Origin: Lewinellaceae bacterium
GTDB taxonomy: Bacteria > Bacteroidota > Bacteroidia > Chitinophagales > Saprospiraceae
NCBI GenBank assembly: GCA_016716135.1
Contig: JADJWX010000019.1
Coordinates: 62,001-126,000 of the forward strand
DNA length: 64,000 bases
Direction of reading: 5' to 3'
A model generated the notes under the pieces. It saw only the letters and a program-made list of their open reading frames with translations, was not told the origin of the DNA and ran no database searches. Numbering within the stretch: the first letter of the stretch is position 1; each line of letters opens with the position of its first letter. A program made the position numbers and the translations under genes. This document shows positions 43,747-52,163 of this stretch, piece after piece.

Positions 43747-46700
43747 CCAATTGCCATCGGGGTGATGCTGATGCCGATCGGGCCGATGCCCACCGGAATG
43801 GTGGCGATAACCGTGTTTGTAGCCGCGTCAATGACGCTGACATCTCCGGTGTTTTCATTGGTAGTGTATACCCGGCTACCATCCGGGCTGACGACTACGC
43901 TGTGCGGGGAATCTCCGACGGGGATTGTTGCGACGATGGTATTTGTCGCCGTTTCAATGACGGTAACTTCGTCTGAACTTTGGTTCGCCACATATAACCA
44001 ACTGCCATCCGGGCTGATAGCAATGCCTTCCGCACCTTTTCCTACTGGAAACGGTATGGTTGTAATTAGTGTATTGGAACCGGCATCAATCACGGAAACA
44101 CCCGTTCCCAAGATATCTGCTTGCGAAACATAAATCCGGCTACCGTCAGGGTGCACTACAATGCCTCTTGGAGTGATGGATAGCGGGAGGGTTGCGCTTA
44201 CCGTATTCGTTCCGGCATCAATTACAACCAATCCGTTATCAGTACCTACATAAACAGTGTTCCCGGCTGGATTTACAGTTATTGGAATGGGCATCGGTCC
44301 AACAGGTATAGCCGCTATAACGGTATTCGTGGCAGCATCGATCACAGAAACGGTATTCGAAACCCTGTTAGTGATATAAACCCGACTGCCATCCGGGCTC
44401 ACACTAACGCCCTGCGGATCAGTTCCTACCGGAATAGTGGCAACTACGGTATTTGTCGACAAGTCAATTACTGAAATGGCATTAACGGGGCTAATACTCG
44501 TGATATACGCAAAGCCGCTCAGTCCACCCTCCGGGGTCACTGTGATCGTCGCCGTTTCCGGCATGGTCACATTGGCCGCCTGGATGTGAATATCGCCGGT
44601 GCCGCTGGCTGCCAAGCCAATCAGCGGGTTATCGTTGGTCCAGGAAAATGTCGGATTGCCCGTACCGGAAAACAGCACGTGGATCGAGTCGCCCACACAA
44701 ACGGCCTGGTCACCGGGGTTGTTCACACTCACGCCGGGGCTCACGCTGATGGTGAACGTAACGGGAACGCCCGGGCAGCTGCCGCCGCCTGGCGTCACGG
44801 TGATGGTGGCCGTTTCGGTGCTGGTGACCTGGGCGGAAGTGAAGTCGATATTTCCGGTTCCGCTGGCGCCCAGGCCAATGGCCGGATTGTCGTTGGTCCA
44901 GGAAAAAGTGGGATTACCGGTTCCGGCGAACGTCACCAGGACCGGTTCGCCGTTGCAAACGCTGACGTTGGCCGGTTGGTCCACGGTTGACGCCGGGTTA
45001 ACGGTGATGGTGAACGTTTGCGCAGCGCCATTGCAATTGCCGAGCACAGGCGTCACCGTGATGGTGGCCGTTTGGGCGGAGCCCACAGTTGCGGCCGGGA
45101 AGCTGATATTGCCGGTTCCGCTGGCGCCCAGGCCAATGGCGGGGTTATTGTTTGTCCAGTTAAACGCGGGGTTTCCCGTTCCGGAAAAACTGACGTTGAC
45201 CTGCTCGCCGGCGCAAACGGTTTGGTCGGCCGGGTCAACCACCGTCGGCACCGGGTTGATGGTGATGGTAAACGAAACGGGCACGCCGTCGCAACTGCCG
45301 ATCGTGGGGATGATGGTCACTGTTGCGGTTTCGGTCGTTGGCACATTGGCGGCGGTGAGGTCGATGTTCCCAACGCCGTTGATCGGCAGTCCGATGGCCG
45401 GGTTATCGTTGGTCCAGTTAAAGGTGGCGCCGTTGGTGCCGGAGAGGTTGATCAAAATAGACTGGCCGCTGCAAATGGAAACATTGCCGGGCTGGTTGAC
45501 CGTGGGCGCCGGACTTACCGTGATGGTGAACGTTTGCGCAGCGCCGACACAACCGTTTTCAATGGGTGTCACCGTGATCGTGCCTGTTTGCTGGTTGGCT
45601 ACCAGGGGGGTGGTGTAGGCTATGCTGCCGTTCCCCACCGTTGGCAGGCCGATGGCGACATTGGTGTTGGTCCAGTTGAAGGTGGGCAGGTCGGTGCCGG
45701 TGAAATTGACGTTGACCACATCGCCGCCGCAAACGATCAGGTCTTGCGGATCATCGACGGTCGGCGTGGGATTGATCGTAATGGTAAAGGTGCGCGGCAT
45801 GCCGGCGCAGGGGCCGATCACCGGCGTGACGGTGATGTTGGCCAATTCGGGAACAACCACTGCCGCTGCGGTAAAACTGATGGTGCCGGAGCCTGAAGCG
45901 GCCAGGCCGATGGCGGTGTTATCGTTAGTCCAGTTGAAGGTAGCGCCGGGTGTTCCGGCAAATACCACGTTGATCTGCCCGCCGCCGCAGGCATTCACAT
46001 CGATCGGTTGCGTAACCAGCGGCACCGGCGTGACGGTGATGGTGAAGGTTTGCGCCGGGCCGGCGCAGCCATTTTCTGTGGGGGTTACGGTGATGGTTGC
46101 CGTTTGTACGGCGTTGACGTTGGCTGCCGTAAAGTTGATGTCGCCACTGCCCGAAGCAGGTAGTCCGATGGCCGGGTTGGAGTTGGTCCAGTTGTAGGTG
46201 GGGCTGCTGCCGGTGCCGGTAAAATTGACGAGCACGTTGTCGCCGGCGCAGACGGATTGGTTGGCCGGCGGGTCGAGCGTGGGCGTCGGGTTTATGGTGA
46301 TGGTAAAACTGATGGCCGTGCCGGTGCAGGGGCCGATGGATGGGGTTACGGTGATGTTGGCCGTTTGCGGGGTAGCCGGGTTGGCTGCGGTAAAGTTGAT
46401 GCTGCCGGCGCCGGAAGCGGCCAGTCCGATGGCCGGGTTGTCGTTGGTCCAGTTAAACGTGGCGCCGGTAGAGCCGGTGAGGCTGACGCTGACCGCCTGG
46501 CCGCCGCAGCTGATGGTGTTGGCCGGTTGGTTGACGTTGGGAGTGGGGTTGACGGTGATGGTAAATTGCTGGGGCGGACTGGTGCAGCCGTTGGCGGTGG
46601 CGGTTACCAGGATGGTGCCGGTTTGCACACCGGTAACGTTGGCACTGGTAAAATTGATGTTTCCGTTGCCGGAGGCGCCTAGCCCGATGGCGGTGTTGGA

Positions 46701-48995
46701 GTTGGTCCAATTGTAGGTTGGATTGTTGCCGCTGCCGCTAAACATGACACTCACAGCATCGCCCCCGCACACGATTTGGTTGCCGGGCGGATCAACGGTC
46801 AGGCCGGGGTTGATCGTGATGGTAAAACTGACGGCATTGCCGACGCAGCTGCCGATTTGTGGGGTCACGGTGATGGTGGCGGTTTCGGTATTGGTTACGC
46901 TGGCGGCGGTAAAATTGAGGCTTCCGGCGCCGGAAGCCGCCAGTCCGATGGCGGTGTTGGAGTTTGTCCAGTTGAAGATGGTGCCGGGTGGGTTGCCGGT
47001 GAAATTGACAGCCACAGTTTGTCCGCCGCAAGTGATCACGGGAGCCGGTTGAGTTACCGTAGGCGTTGGGTTTACGGTGATGGTGAAGGTTTGGGCCGGG
47101 CCCGTACAGCCGTTTTGAGCGGGCGTGACGGTGATGGTGCCGGTTTGCGGCGTGGCTACGTTTGCCGCAGTGAAGTTGATATTTCCAAAACCGCCACCCG
47201 ACAGGCCGATGGCAGGATTACTGTTTGTCCAGCTGTAATTGGGGTTGAATCCCGGGCTGTTGAACATTACCGAAACGGCTGTGCCGGCGCACACGGTTTG
47301 GTCCATCGGGTCGTCCATCACCGGGCTTGGGTTGATGGTGATGGTAAAATTGACGGGGTTGCCGGTGCAGCTGCCCAGCGTTGGGGTGACGGTGATGGTA
47401 GCGACCTCCTGGGTGGTGACGGCAGCACTGGTAAAACTGATGTTCCCGGCGCCGGAAGCGCCCAGGCCGATGGCGGTGTTGCTGTTCGTCCAGTTCAGCG
47501 TGGCGCCCGCGCTGCCGGTCAGGTTGATATTGACTGGCAGCCCGCCGCAAGCGGTGGCATTGGCCGGTGTGTTGGCGGTTGGCGAGGGGTTAACGGTGAT
47601 CGTGAAGGTTTGGGCGGGGCCCGTGCAGCCGTTTTCCGAAGGGGTGACAGTGATGGTGGCCGTTTGCGTGGTGGCGACGTTGGCGCTGGTAAAGTTGATG
47701 TTGCCGTTGCCGTTGGGGCCGAGTCCGATGGCGGGGTTGTTGTTCGTCCAGGCGTAGGTTGGGTTGTTGCTGCTGGTAAACACGACGTCTACCTGCGAAC
47801 CGGCGCACACGGTTTGGTTGGGCGGGTCGTCCATGCTGGTGCCGGGGTTGACCGTGATACTGAAGCTGACCGGGGTGCTGGTGCAACCTGCCTGCGTGGG
47901 GGTGATGGTGATTTGCGCCACCTGCTGGCTCGCCACGTTGGCTGCGGTGAAATTGATGGTGCCGGTGCCGGAAGCGCCGAGTCCGATGGCGGTGTTGTCG
48001 TTGGTCCAGGGGAAGGTGGCGCCGGGGGAGCCGGTAACCGGGATGTTGAGTGCCTGCCCGGAGCAGGCTACGACATCGGCGGGCAGGTTGACGGTGGGCC
48101 CGGCGGTGATGGTCACGGTAAACTGTTCCTGGTCGGAACAGCCCGCGGTAGTGGCGCCGTCGTAGGCGTAGAGCGTGGTGGTGGTGGTGATCATGTCACC
48201 GGGATTGTACTGGGTGCCGGTGCCGTTGGGGCCGGTAAAATAAGCGGCATTTCCACTGAGGTTGGTGCCGGTAATGGCCGGCAGGGTGTAGGAGCCGCAA
48301 ACGGATACGTTTGGGATGGGGTCTACGTTGGGCGGCTGGGTTGCCGGGGAGGTGGGGGGCACGACGCAGCCGGCGTTGCCGTAGGTGTCGGTAAGGGGGA
48401 GGTAGTAATCGCCGTTGGCATTGCTGAGCAGGGCCCGGTCGTAGGTCATGGTTTGGATACAGGTGCCGGCGATGGAGAAAGTAGTGGTACGGGTGCCGGC
48501 TCCGCCATTGGTGAAGCCGCCGGCAGTACGCGTGCAGGCGCTGGAGATGACGTACACGCACTGGCCGGCGCCGCACAAAGTGCTGAAATTGTATTGGTTG
48601 TTTACCGAGTTATTGCTCGTCTGCAAAACGACGATGGAGTTTGGCGGGATATCCACGCCGGGTCCGACGGCAATCAGGTTGCTGCATCCGGTAAAAGCGC
48701 CTGTGTTTCCGGGAATTAGTCCGCAGGGCGTTGGGTCGCCCGGGTCGTTGTTGTTATTGGTATTGATATCGTTGTTGCCTTGCCCGAGTACGTTGTTGTT
48801 CGGGTCAAAATCCAGCTGAATATCGGCAGTGTTAAATCCGCCGCCGGAGTGGATAATGATAAATTCATTTAAGTGTTCGGTCAGGCAGGCGTCAACCATA
48901 ATCGCCTCAACCTGTGGGCATTGCGCGTTGGCGCGGTTCAGGGCAAGGAGCAGTAGAGCGCTTAGGAAAAAATGGGTAGCGGTTGGGTAATTCAT
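43737..48995 (-). CDS. 5' part of a giant Ig-repeat/YVTN-propeller surface protein
   Basis: The 1752-codon piece begins with a signal peptide (MNYPTATHFFLSALLLLALN, ending NAQ) and a ~200-residue N-terminal domain (VDACLTEHLNEFIIIHSGGG, resembling the lamin-tail-like starts of other Bacteroidota surface proteins). Fourteen Ig-like repeats of about 84 aa follow (typical core SWTNDNPAIGLGASGTGNI), then a YVTN/beta-propeller (SPDGSRVYITNRVSNTVSVI repeated). It stops abruptly at TPMAIGCM; in the next frame the blade continues as DGNWVYVANVGSDEVTV, so the stop is due to a frameshift. It should be an adhesin-like, T9SS-exported protein. Confidence 0.85.
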   Translation of the reverse strand: MNYPTATHFFLSALLLLALNRANAQCPQVEAIMVDACLTEHLNEFIIIHSGGGFNTADIQLDFDPNNNVLGQGNNDINTNNNNDPGDPTPCGLIPGNTGAFTGCSNLIAVGPGVDIPPNSIVVLQTSNNSVNNQYNFSTLCGAGQCVYVISSACTRTAGGFTNGGAGTRTTTFSIAGTCIQTMTYDRALLSNANGDYYLPLTDTYGNAGCVVPPTSPATQPPNVDPIPNVSVCGSYTLPAITGTNLSGNAAYFTGPNGTGTQYNPGDMITTTTTLYAYDGATTAGCSDQEQFTVTITAGPTVNLPADVVACSGQALNIPVTGSPGATFPWTNDNTAIGLGASGTGTINFTAANVASQQVAQITITPTQAGCTSTPVSFSITVNPGTSMDDPPNQTVCAGSQVDVVFTSSNNPTYAWTNNNPAIGLGPNGNGNINFTSANVATTQTATITVTPSENGCTGPAQTFTITVNPSPTANTPANATACGGLPVNINLTGSAGATLNWTNSNTAIGLGASGAGNISFTSAAVTTQEVATITVTPTLGSCTGNPVNFTITINPSPVMDDPMDQTVCAGTAVSVMFNSPGFNPNYSWTNSNPAIGLSGGGFGNINFTAANVATPQTGTITVTPAQNGCTGPAQTFTITVNPTPTVTQPAPVITCGGQTVAVNFTGNPPGTIFNWTNSNTAIGLAASGAGSLNFTAASVTNTETATITVTPQIGSCVGNAVSFTITINPGLTVDPPGNQIVCGGDAVSVMFSGSGNNPTYNWTNSNTAIGLGASGNGNINFTSANVTGVQTGTILVTATANGCTSPPQQFTITVNPTPNVNQPANTISCGGQAVSVSLTGSTGATFNWTNDNPAIGLAASGAGSINFTAANPATPQTANITVTPSIGPCTGTAISFTITINPTPTLDPPANQSVCAGDNVLVNFTGTGSSPTYNWTNSNPAIGLPASGSGDINFTAANVNAVQTATITVTPTENGCAGPAQTFTITVTPVPLVTQPIDVNACGGGQINVVFAGTPGATFNWTNDNTAIGLAASGSGTISFTAAAVVVPELANITVTPVIGPCAGMPRTFTITINPTPTVDDPQDLIVCGGDVVNVNFTGTDLPTFNWTNTNVAIGLPTVGNGSIAYTTPLVANQQTGTITVTPIENGCVGAAQTFTITVSPAPTVNQPGNVSICSGQSILINLSGTNGATFNWTNDNPAIGLPINGVGNIDLTAANVPTTETATVTIIPTIGSCDGVPVSFTITINPVPTVVDPADQTVCAGEQVNVSFSGTGNPAFNWTNNNPAIGLGASGTGNISFPAATVGSAQTATITVTPVLGNCNGAAQTFTITVNPASTVDQPANVSVCNGEPVLVTFAGTGNPTFSWTNDNPAIGLGASGTGNIDFTSAQVTSTETATITVTPGGGSCPGVPVTFTISVSPGVSVNNPGDQAVCVGDSIHVLFSGTGNPTFSWTNDNPLIGLAASGTGDIHIQAANVTMPETATITVTPEGGLSGFAYITSISPVNAISVIDLSTNTVVATIPVGTDPQGVSVSPDGSRVYITNRVSNTVSVIDAATNTVIAAIPVGPMPIPITVNPAGNTVYVGTDNGLVVIDAGTNTVSATLPLSITPRGIVVHPDGSRIYVSQADILGTGVSVIDAGSNTLITTIPFPVGKGAEGIAISPDGSWLYVANQSSDEVTVIETATNTIVATIPVGDSPHSVVVSPDGSRVYTTNENTGDVSVIDAATNTVIATIPVGIGPIGISITPMAIGCM
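43759..43762 (-). other. Apparent 1-nt deletion in a C/G homopolymer (frameshift site)
   Basis: The minus strand reads ATCACCCCGATGGC. One extra base in the CCCC run restores ITPDGNWVYVANV and joins the two pieces of the giant gene. Confidence 0.75.
44526..48150 (-). repeat. Array of Ig-like coding repeats (about 250 bp each) with dimer periodicity
   Basis: Fourteen repeats alternate between two endings: type A as GSCxGxPVSFTITINP and type B as ENGCxGPAQTFTITVNP. The unit that was duplicated is therefore a pair of about 168 residues. Confidence 0.75.
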
Positions 48996-49071
48996 AGTGC
49001 AGTGGAGGAGACTGATTGCAGAAACAAGGTGCGCCTTGGCGGCAAAATCGCAAGCGATTAAAAGAGAACGG

Positions 49072-49079
49072 CAAAGGTA
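49072..49079 (-). promoter_or_regulatory. -7 promoter box (TACCTTTG) for the giant surface-protein gene
   Basis: On the minus strand TACCTTTG is an exact match, 76 bp before the ATG at 48995; the leader would be about 70 nt. Confidence 0.5.
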
Positions 49080-49216
49080 GGCTTGCTCGTTTGCCCTTGG
49101 TTAATTTTGACAGTCGAAATAATGATTTCTTCAACTTGGGGCGTGCCGGAAGGAGCTTTCCTGTATTTTGCGCATTGAAAATACCTGTATCTTGAGGAAA
49201 AATCTGAAACGCTGTC

Positions 49217-49939
49217 ATGCAAATTATTCCCTCTTTTGATTTAATGGGTGGCCGTTTGGTGCACCTTCGCCAGGGCGATTTTGAACAGAAAACCGAATAT
49301 CCGCAGGACCCGCTCGAACTGGCTCAGGAACTGGAAGCAGCCGGCATCCGGCGCCTGCACATGATCGATGTGGATGGTGCCCGCGACGGGCGTCCGGTCA
49401 ATTTGTACCTGTTGGAGCAGATTGCCGCGCGCACCCGGCTGGAGATTATTTACGGCGGAGGTCTGCGGTCGATTCCGGCACTCCGGCAGGTGTGGGACGC
49501 CGGGGCGGAAATGTTTGCCGTAGGAAGTGTGGCGGTATTGGCGCCGGACGAATTCAGGGCCTGGGTGGAGCGCTTTGGCGCCGACCGGTTCTTAATCGGC
49601 GCCGATGTTCGTCAGAGAAAGGTGGCCGTGCATGGCTGGGTCGATCAAACGAACTTGCCGCTGTTTGATTTTATCACCCGGCTGGAGAAACTGGGCGTGC
49701 ACCAGATCTCCGTAACCGATATCGAACGTGACGGTGAACTGGCCGGTCCGGCGGTAGAATTGTATAAAGAAATTCTGCTGAAATTCCCCCGGATTCAGCT
49801 AGTCGCCAGTGGAGGCATTCGCAATGTCGCCGATCTTGAGGAATTGCAATCTATGGGCTGCTCGGGCTCTATTGTCGGCAAGGCTTATTTTGAAGATAAA
49901 GTGCCAATTAAATATTTTAGCGTGTATTCTAAAACATAG
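49217..49939 (+). CDS. hisA: HisA: phosphoribosylformimino-AICAR-phosphate isomerase
   Basis: The 240-aa TIM-barrel protein shows the HisA pattern: Asp8 in IIPSFDLMGGRLVHLRQGDF, the phosphate-binding YGGGLRS and ASGGIRN, and the second catalytic acid in VTDIERDGELAGP. HisA converts ProFAR to PRFAR, the fourth step of histidine biosynthesis. HisF is the closest relative, but FDLMGGRLV (not the C-x-D start of HisF) favours HisA. No other his gene is adjacent. The usual second barrel-start residue sequence AIDL is SFDL here. It could also be a HisA-like paralogue. Confidence 0.85.
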   Translation: MQIIPSFDLMGGRLVHLRQGDFEQKTEYPQDPLELAQELEAAGIRRLHMIDVDGARDGRPVNLYLLEQIAARTRLEIIYGGGLRSIPALRQVWDAGAEMFAVGSVAVLAPDEFRAWVERFGADRFLIGADVRQRKVAVHGWVDQTNLPLFDFITRLEKLGVHQISVTDIERDGELAGPAVELYKEILLKFPRIQLVASGGIRNVADLEELQSMGCSGSIVGKAYFEDKVPIKYFSVYSKT

Positions 49940-50328
49940 AAATTTTATAGATTTTTTGTATAAAAAACTATAGTTTAAATTTTTAAACAATAATTCAAAT
50001 TATCTATAGAATAAGCGGGGCGCATAGTGAGGCGGTGACTTCGAAGTGAGACGGTGACTTGAAGTCACCGTCTCACTAGGGCAGGCAGCGTTTTGCAGTT
50101 TCATCCGGTCTTTCAGATTTTGTCGGGTAGTTGCTGAAACTTTGGAAGTTGCTGATTGAACTTGGCGGGATTTTTGGTACGTCCAGTCGTCCTGACTTCT
50201 GATTACATGCTCCGGGAACGGGAACTTTTCGGCAAGTATCTATACCCCCATTTTAGATTTACTCAAGGTATGGTGGGTCCTGCTCCTGGCCGTTTCCCAA
50301 ACCAAAAACAGACAATCTTTTTTCCGTC
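49940..50328. other. Gene-free gap (389 bp) with palindrome
   Basis: It begins with an A/T-rich stretch (49940-50010) and then the repeat at 50026-50077. The remaining 250 bp show no gene or clear site. Confidence 0.6.
50026..50077. repeat. AGTGAGGCGGTGACT-family palindrome, third copy
   Basis: AGTGAGACGGTGACTT (50045-50060) and its exact complement (50062-50077) surround one G. A solitary extra arm, AGTGAGGCGGTGACT, lies at 50026-50040, as if the left arm had been partly duplicated. Confidence 0.8.
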
Positions 50329-50994
50329 ATGCTTATCAGGATTTTCTTCTTTGTATTTTTCCTTCTTTCGGCAGCCGCTACCGGCTTTGCTCAGATTCAC
50401 TATCAGTTGGGGGTCACTTCCGGGGTAAACGTTTCATCCCTGAAATCGGATCTGTTCACCACTTCATCCGGGCGGATCGCGCCGGTGATCGGGTGCTCGT
50501 TCGTGGTCAGCTGGCATGAACAGTTTGAACTGAACCAGGAGATTGTGCTCGCGTTTAAAGGCGCCAATGCCCGGGCGGTGTATTTCCACCCCGAGCAAAA
50601 GCCGGATGAGCACACCTACGCTTACCACTACAACACTTTTGAGACGGCGATACTTGGCGGATACCGACCCGGGCGCGATGTGCCGCTTTTTTTACAAGCC
50701 GGGGCATATCTGGGCGCCAACTTTCACGGCCTGGACCGGACCGCGCGCGAGTTGATGATAGCGGATTATCAAAACATAAACAACGCGATCCGGGCGGTCG
50801 ATCTGAATGACGCCTTTGCCGGCCTCGAATTTGGTCCGGTAGTGGGCATTACAGCCGGAGACGGGCGTTTTCGCGCCAATGCCCGGTACTATATGGGTAT
50901 CCGGAATTTGTACAATTATCTCGATTTTGTTGCGGCAGGACCGCATATCCGGACGAATTCGCTGCGCCTTAGTTTGACTTATTTTTTGCGCTAG
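50329..50994 (+). CDS. PorT-like outer-membrane beta-barrel protein
   Basis: The 221-aa protein has a signal peptide (MLIRIFFFVFFLLSAAATGF, ending AQ) and alternating amphipathic strands ending SLRLSLTYFLR, the layout of the OMP_b-brl_2/PorT family. The N-terminal LGVTSGVNVSSLKSD strand is typical. PorT itself is a T9SS component; most members of the family are barrels of unknown function, and this one is not specific enough to call PorT. It is followed by the LytTR gene after 168 bp. Confidence 0.75.
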   Translation: MLIRIFFFVFFLLSAAATGFAQIHYQLGVTSGVNVSSLKSDLFTTSSGRIAPVIGCSFVVSWHEQFELNQEIVLAFKGANARAVYFHPEQKPDEHTYAYHYNTFETAILGGYRPGRDVPLFLQAGAYLGANFHGLDRTARELMIADYQNINNAIRAVDLNDAFAGLEFGPVVGITAGDGRFRANARYYMGIRNLYNYLDFVAAGPHIRTNSLRLSLTYFLR

Positions 50995-51162
50995 CGGAAC
51001 CCGTTTTTACTTGTTTTTTAGGCTGTCTGAATTCCCTTCCGGTAATCGTTTGGGTAGCTTGTTTTTGAAACGGTTTTGTTAAGTTAATCAAGAAAGAACA
51101 CTGAAAATTTGCAGGCGGCAATTCTGGCTGCGTACTTTAGCGCTGTTTCAAAAACCGTCCCA

Positions 51163-51900
51163 ATGATCAGAATAGGATGTGTCTGTGCACATTCGGATGA
51201 CGCTTCAATCCTCGCTTCGGAACCAGTCCGCCAATGGGCAAACCGCCCTTACCCCTGGGTTTTGCATCCGCTGCCGGAACCCGTTGACGCAACGGCTGTG
51301 GATGTACTGATAGTACCTGCCGATATCCTGAGTAAAGAGCCGATCCGGAACTTGCTTTCCGCGAAACCCTGGGTTATGGTTTCGCCCCGGAAGGACGATG
51401 CTTTTAAAGCCTGGCAACTGGGCGCCGCCTACTTTTTACTCAGGCCATACTCCATTCCGGATTTGCAACGCGCGCTCGAACGGGCCGAGCAGCTGTATTA
51501 CTGGAATCGCGGACTCGTTCCGCCACAAACACAGAGCCCGGCGATTGACCTGCAACTCACCAAGGGTCGCCGACTTTCGGTGCCGGTCCGGAACGTACTT
51601 TTCCTGGAAGCCGAAGGCGAGATCACCCAGGTGTACTCCGACCTTCCCGGGCAGGAACGGGTTACCGCCATCCGAAACCTCGGCTACTGGGAACAGGCCC
51701 TTGACGATCCCCGTTTTGTCCGGATTCACAAAAAATATTTAGTTAATATGAGCCAGGTTTCAGCCCTGGATTCCGGCCAGTTGCAGGTTCGGCATTTTCA
51801 CCTTCCGGTGGCAAAAAGACGCCAAAAAGAGGTGGAAATACGGTTTTTTCAGTGGCGCAACCCGGGTGACGGACCAGTTAATACCGTGTTAAACGGATAA
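51163..51900 (+). CDS. LytTR-type DNA-binding response regulator with degenerate receiver
   Basis: The 245-aa protein has an N-terminal receiver-like fold (about residues 1-115; VDVLIVPADIL and GAAYFLLRPYSIPDLQRALE) and a C-terminal LytTR domain (RNVLFLEAEGEITQVYSDLP, RFVRIHKKYLVNMSQVSAL). In receivers the helix 5 motif is normally LxKPF; here the conserved Lys is Arg (LRPYS) and the acidic pocket is poor, so phosphorylation may be lost. No histidine kinase is adjacent. The start at 51163 (MIRIGCVCAH) is preferred over 51109 because the receiver begins there. Confidence 0.8.
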   Translation: MIRIGCVCAHSDDASILASEPVRQWANRPYPWVLHPLPEPVDATAVDVLIVPADILSKEPIRNLLSAKPWVMVSPRKDDAFKAWQLGAAYFLLRPYSIPDLQRALERAEQLYYWNRGLVPPQTQSPAIDLQLTKGRRLSVPVRNVLFLEAEGEITQVYSDLPGQERVTAIRNLGYWEQALDDPRFVRIHKKYLVNMSQVSALDSGQLQVRHFHLPVAKRRQKEVEIRFFQWRNPGDGPVNTVLNG

Positions 51901-52163
51901 GCCTTGCCGCTTGTGGCGAAAATTTGACGATTGTTGTTTTTTCACCATGGAAGTTTGAAATAAAATTTTACCTTCGCAAGGTGAAAGGTGATGCAAAATC
52001 ATCTTCACGGTTTCCATTTGTTTTAGGCACCATTTTTGCGGTGCAAAGCTTCTGCGGACTGGTTGTAGTGTGCTCTGATTCCAAAACTGATTCCCGATTT
52101 TCTTTAATCCACCTTGATTCGGAATTTATTTTTATCTGTAATACTAACAAAATTTTCAATCTC
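51901..52163. other. Leader region of the giant repeat gene
   Basis: No gene is seen. A TACCTTCG box lies at 51969-51976, 188 bp before the start codon, and an A/T-rich stretch with TATTTTTA at 52127-52134 is nearer. Which is used cannot be decided. Confidence 0.4.

Noticed and set aside
46776..48719. 647-codon plus-strand Gly-rich open frame
   Set aside because: It is antisense to the Ig-repeat array; its glycine-rich text is the complement of Thr/Pro/Ala codons.
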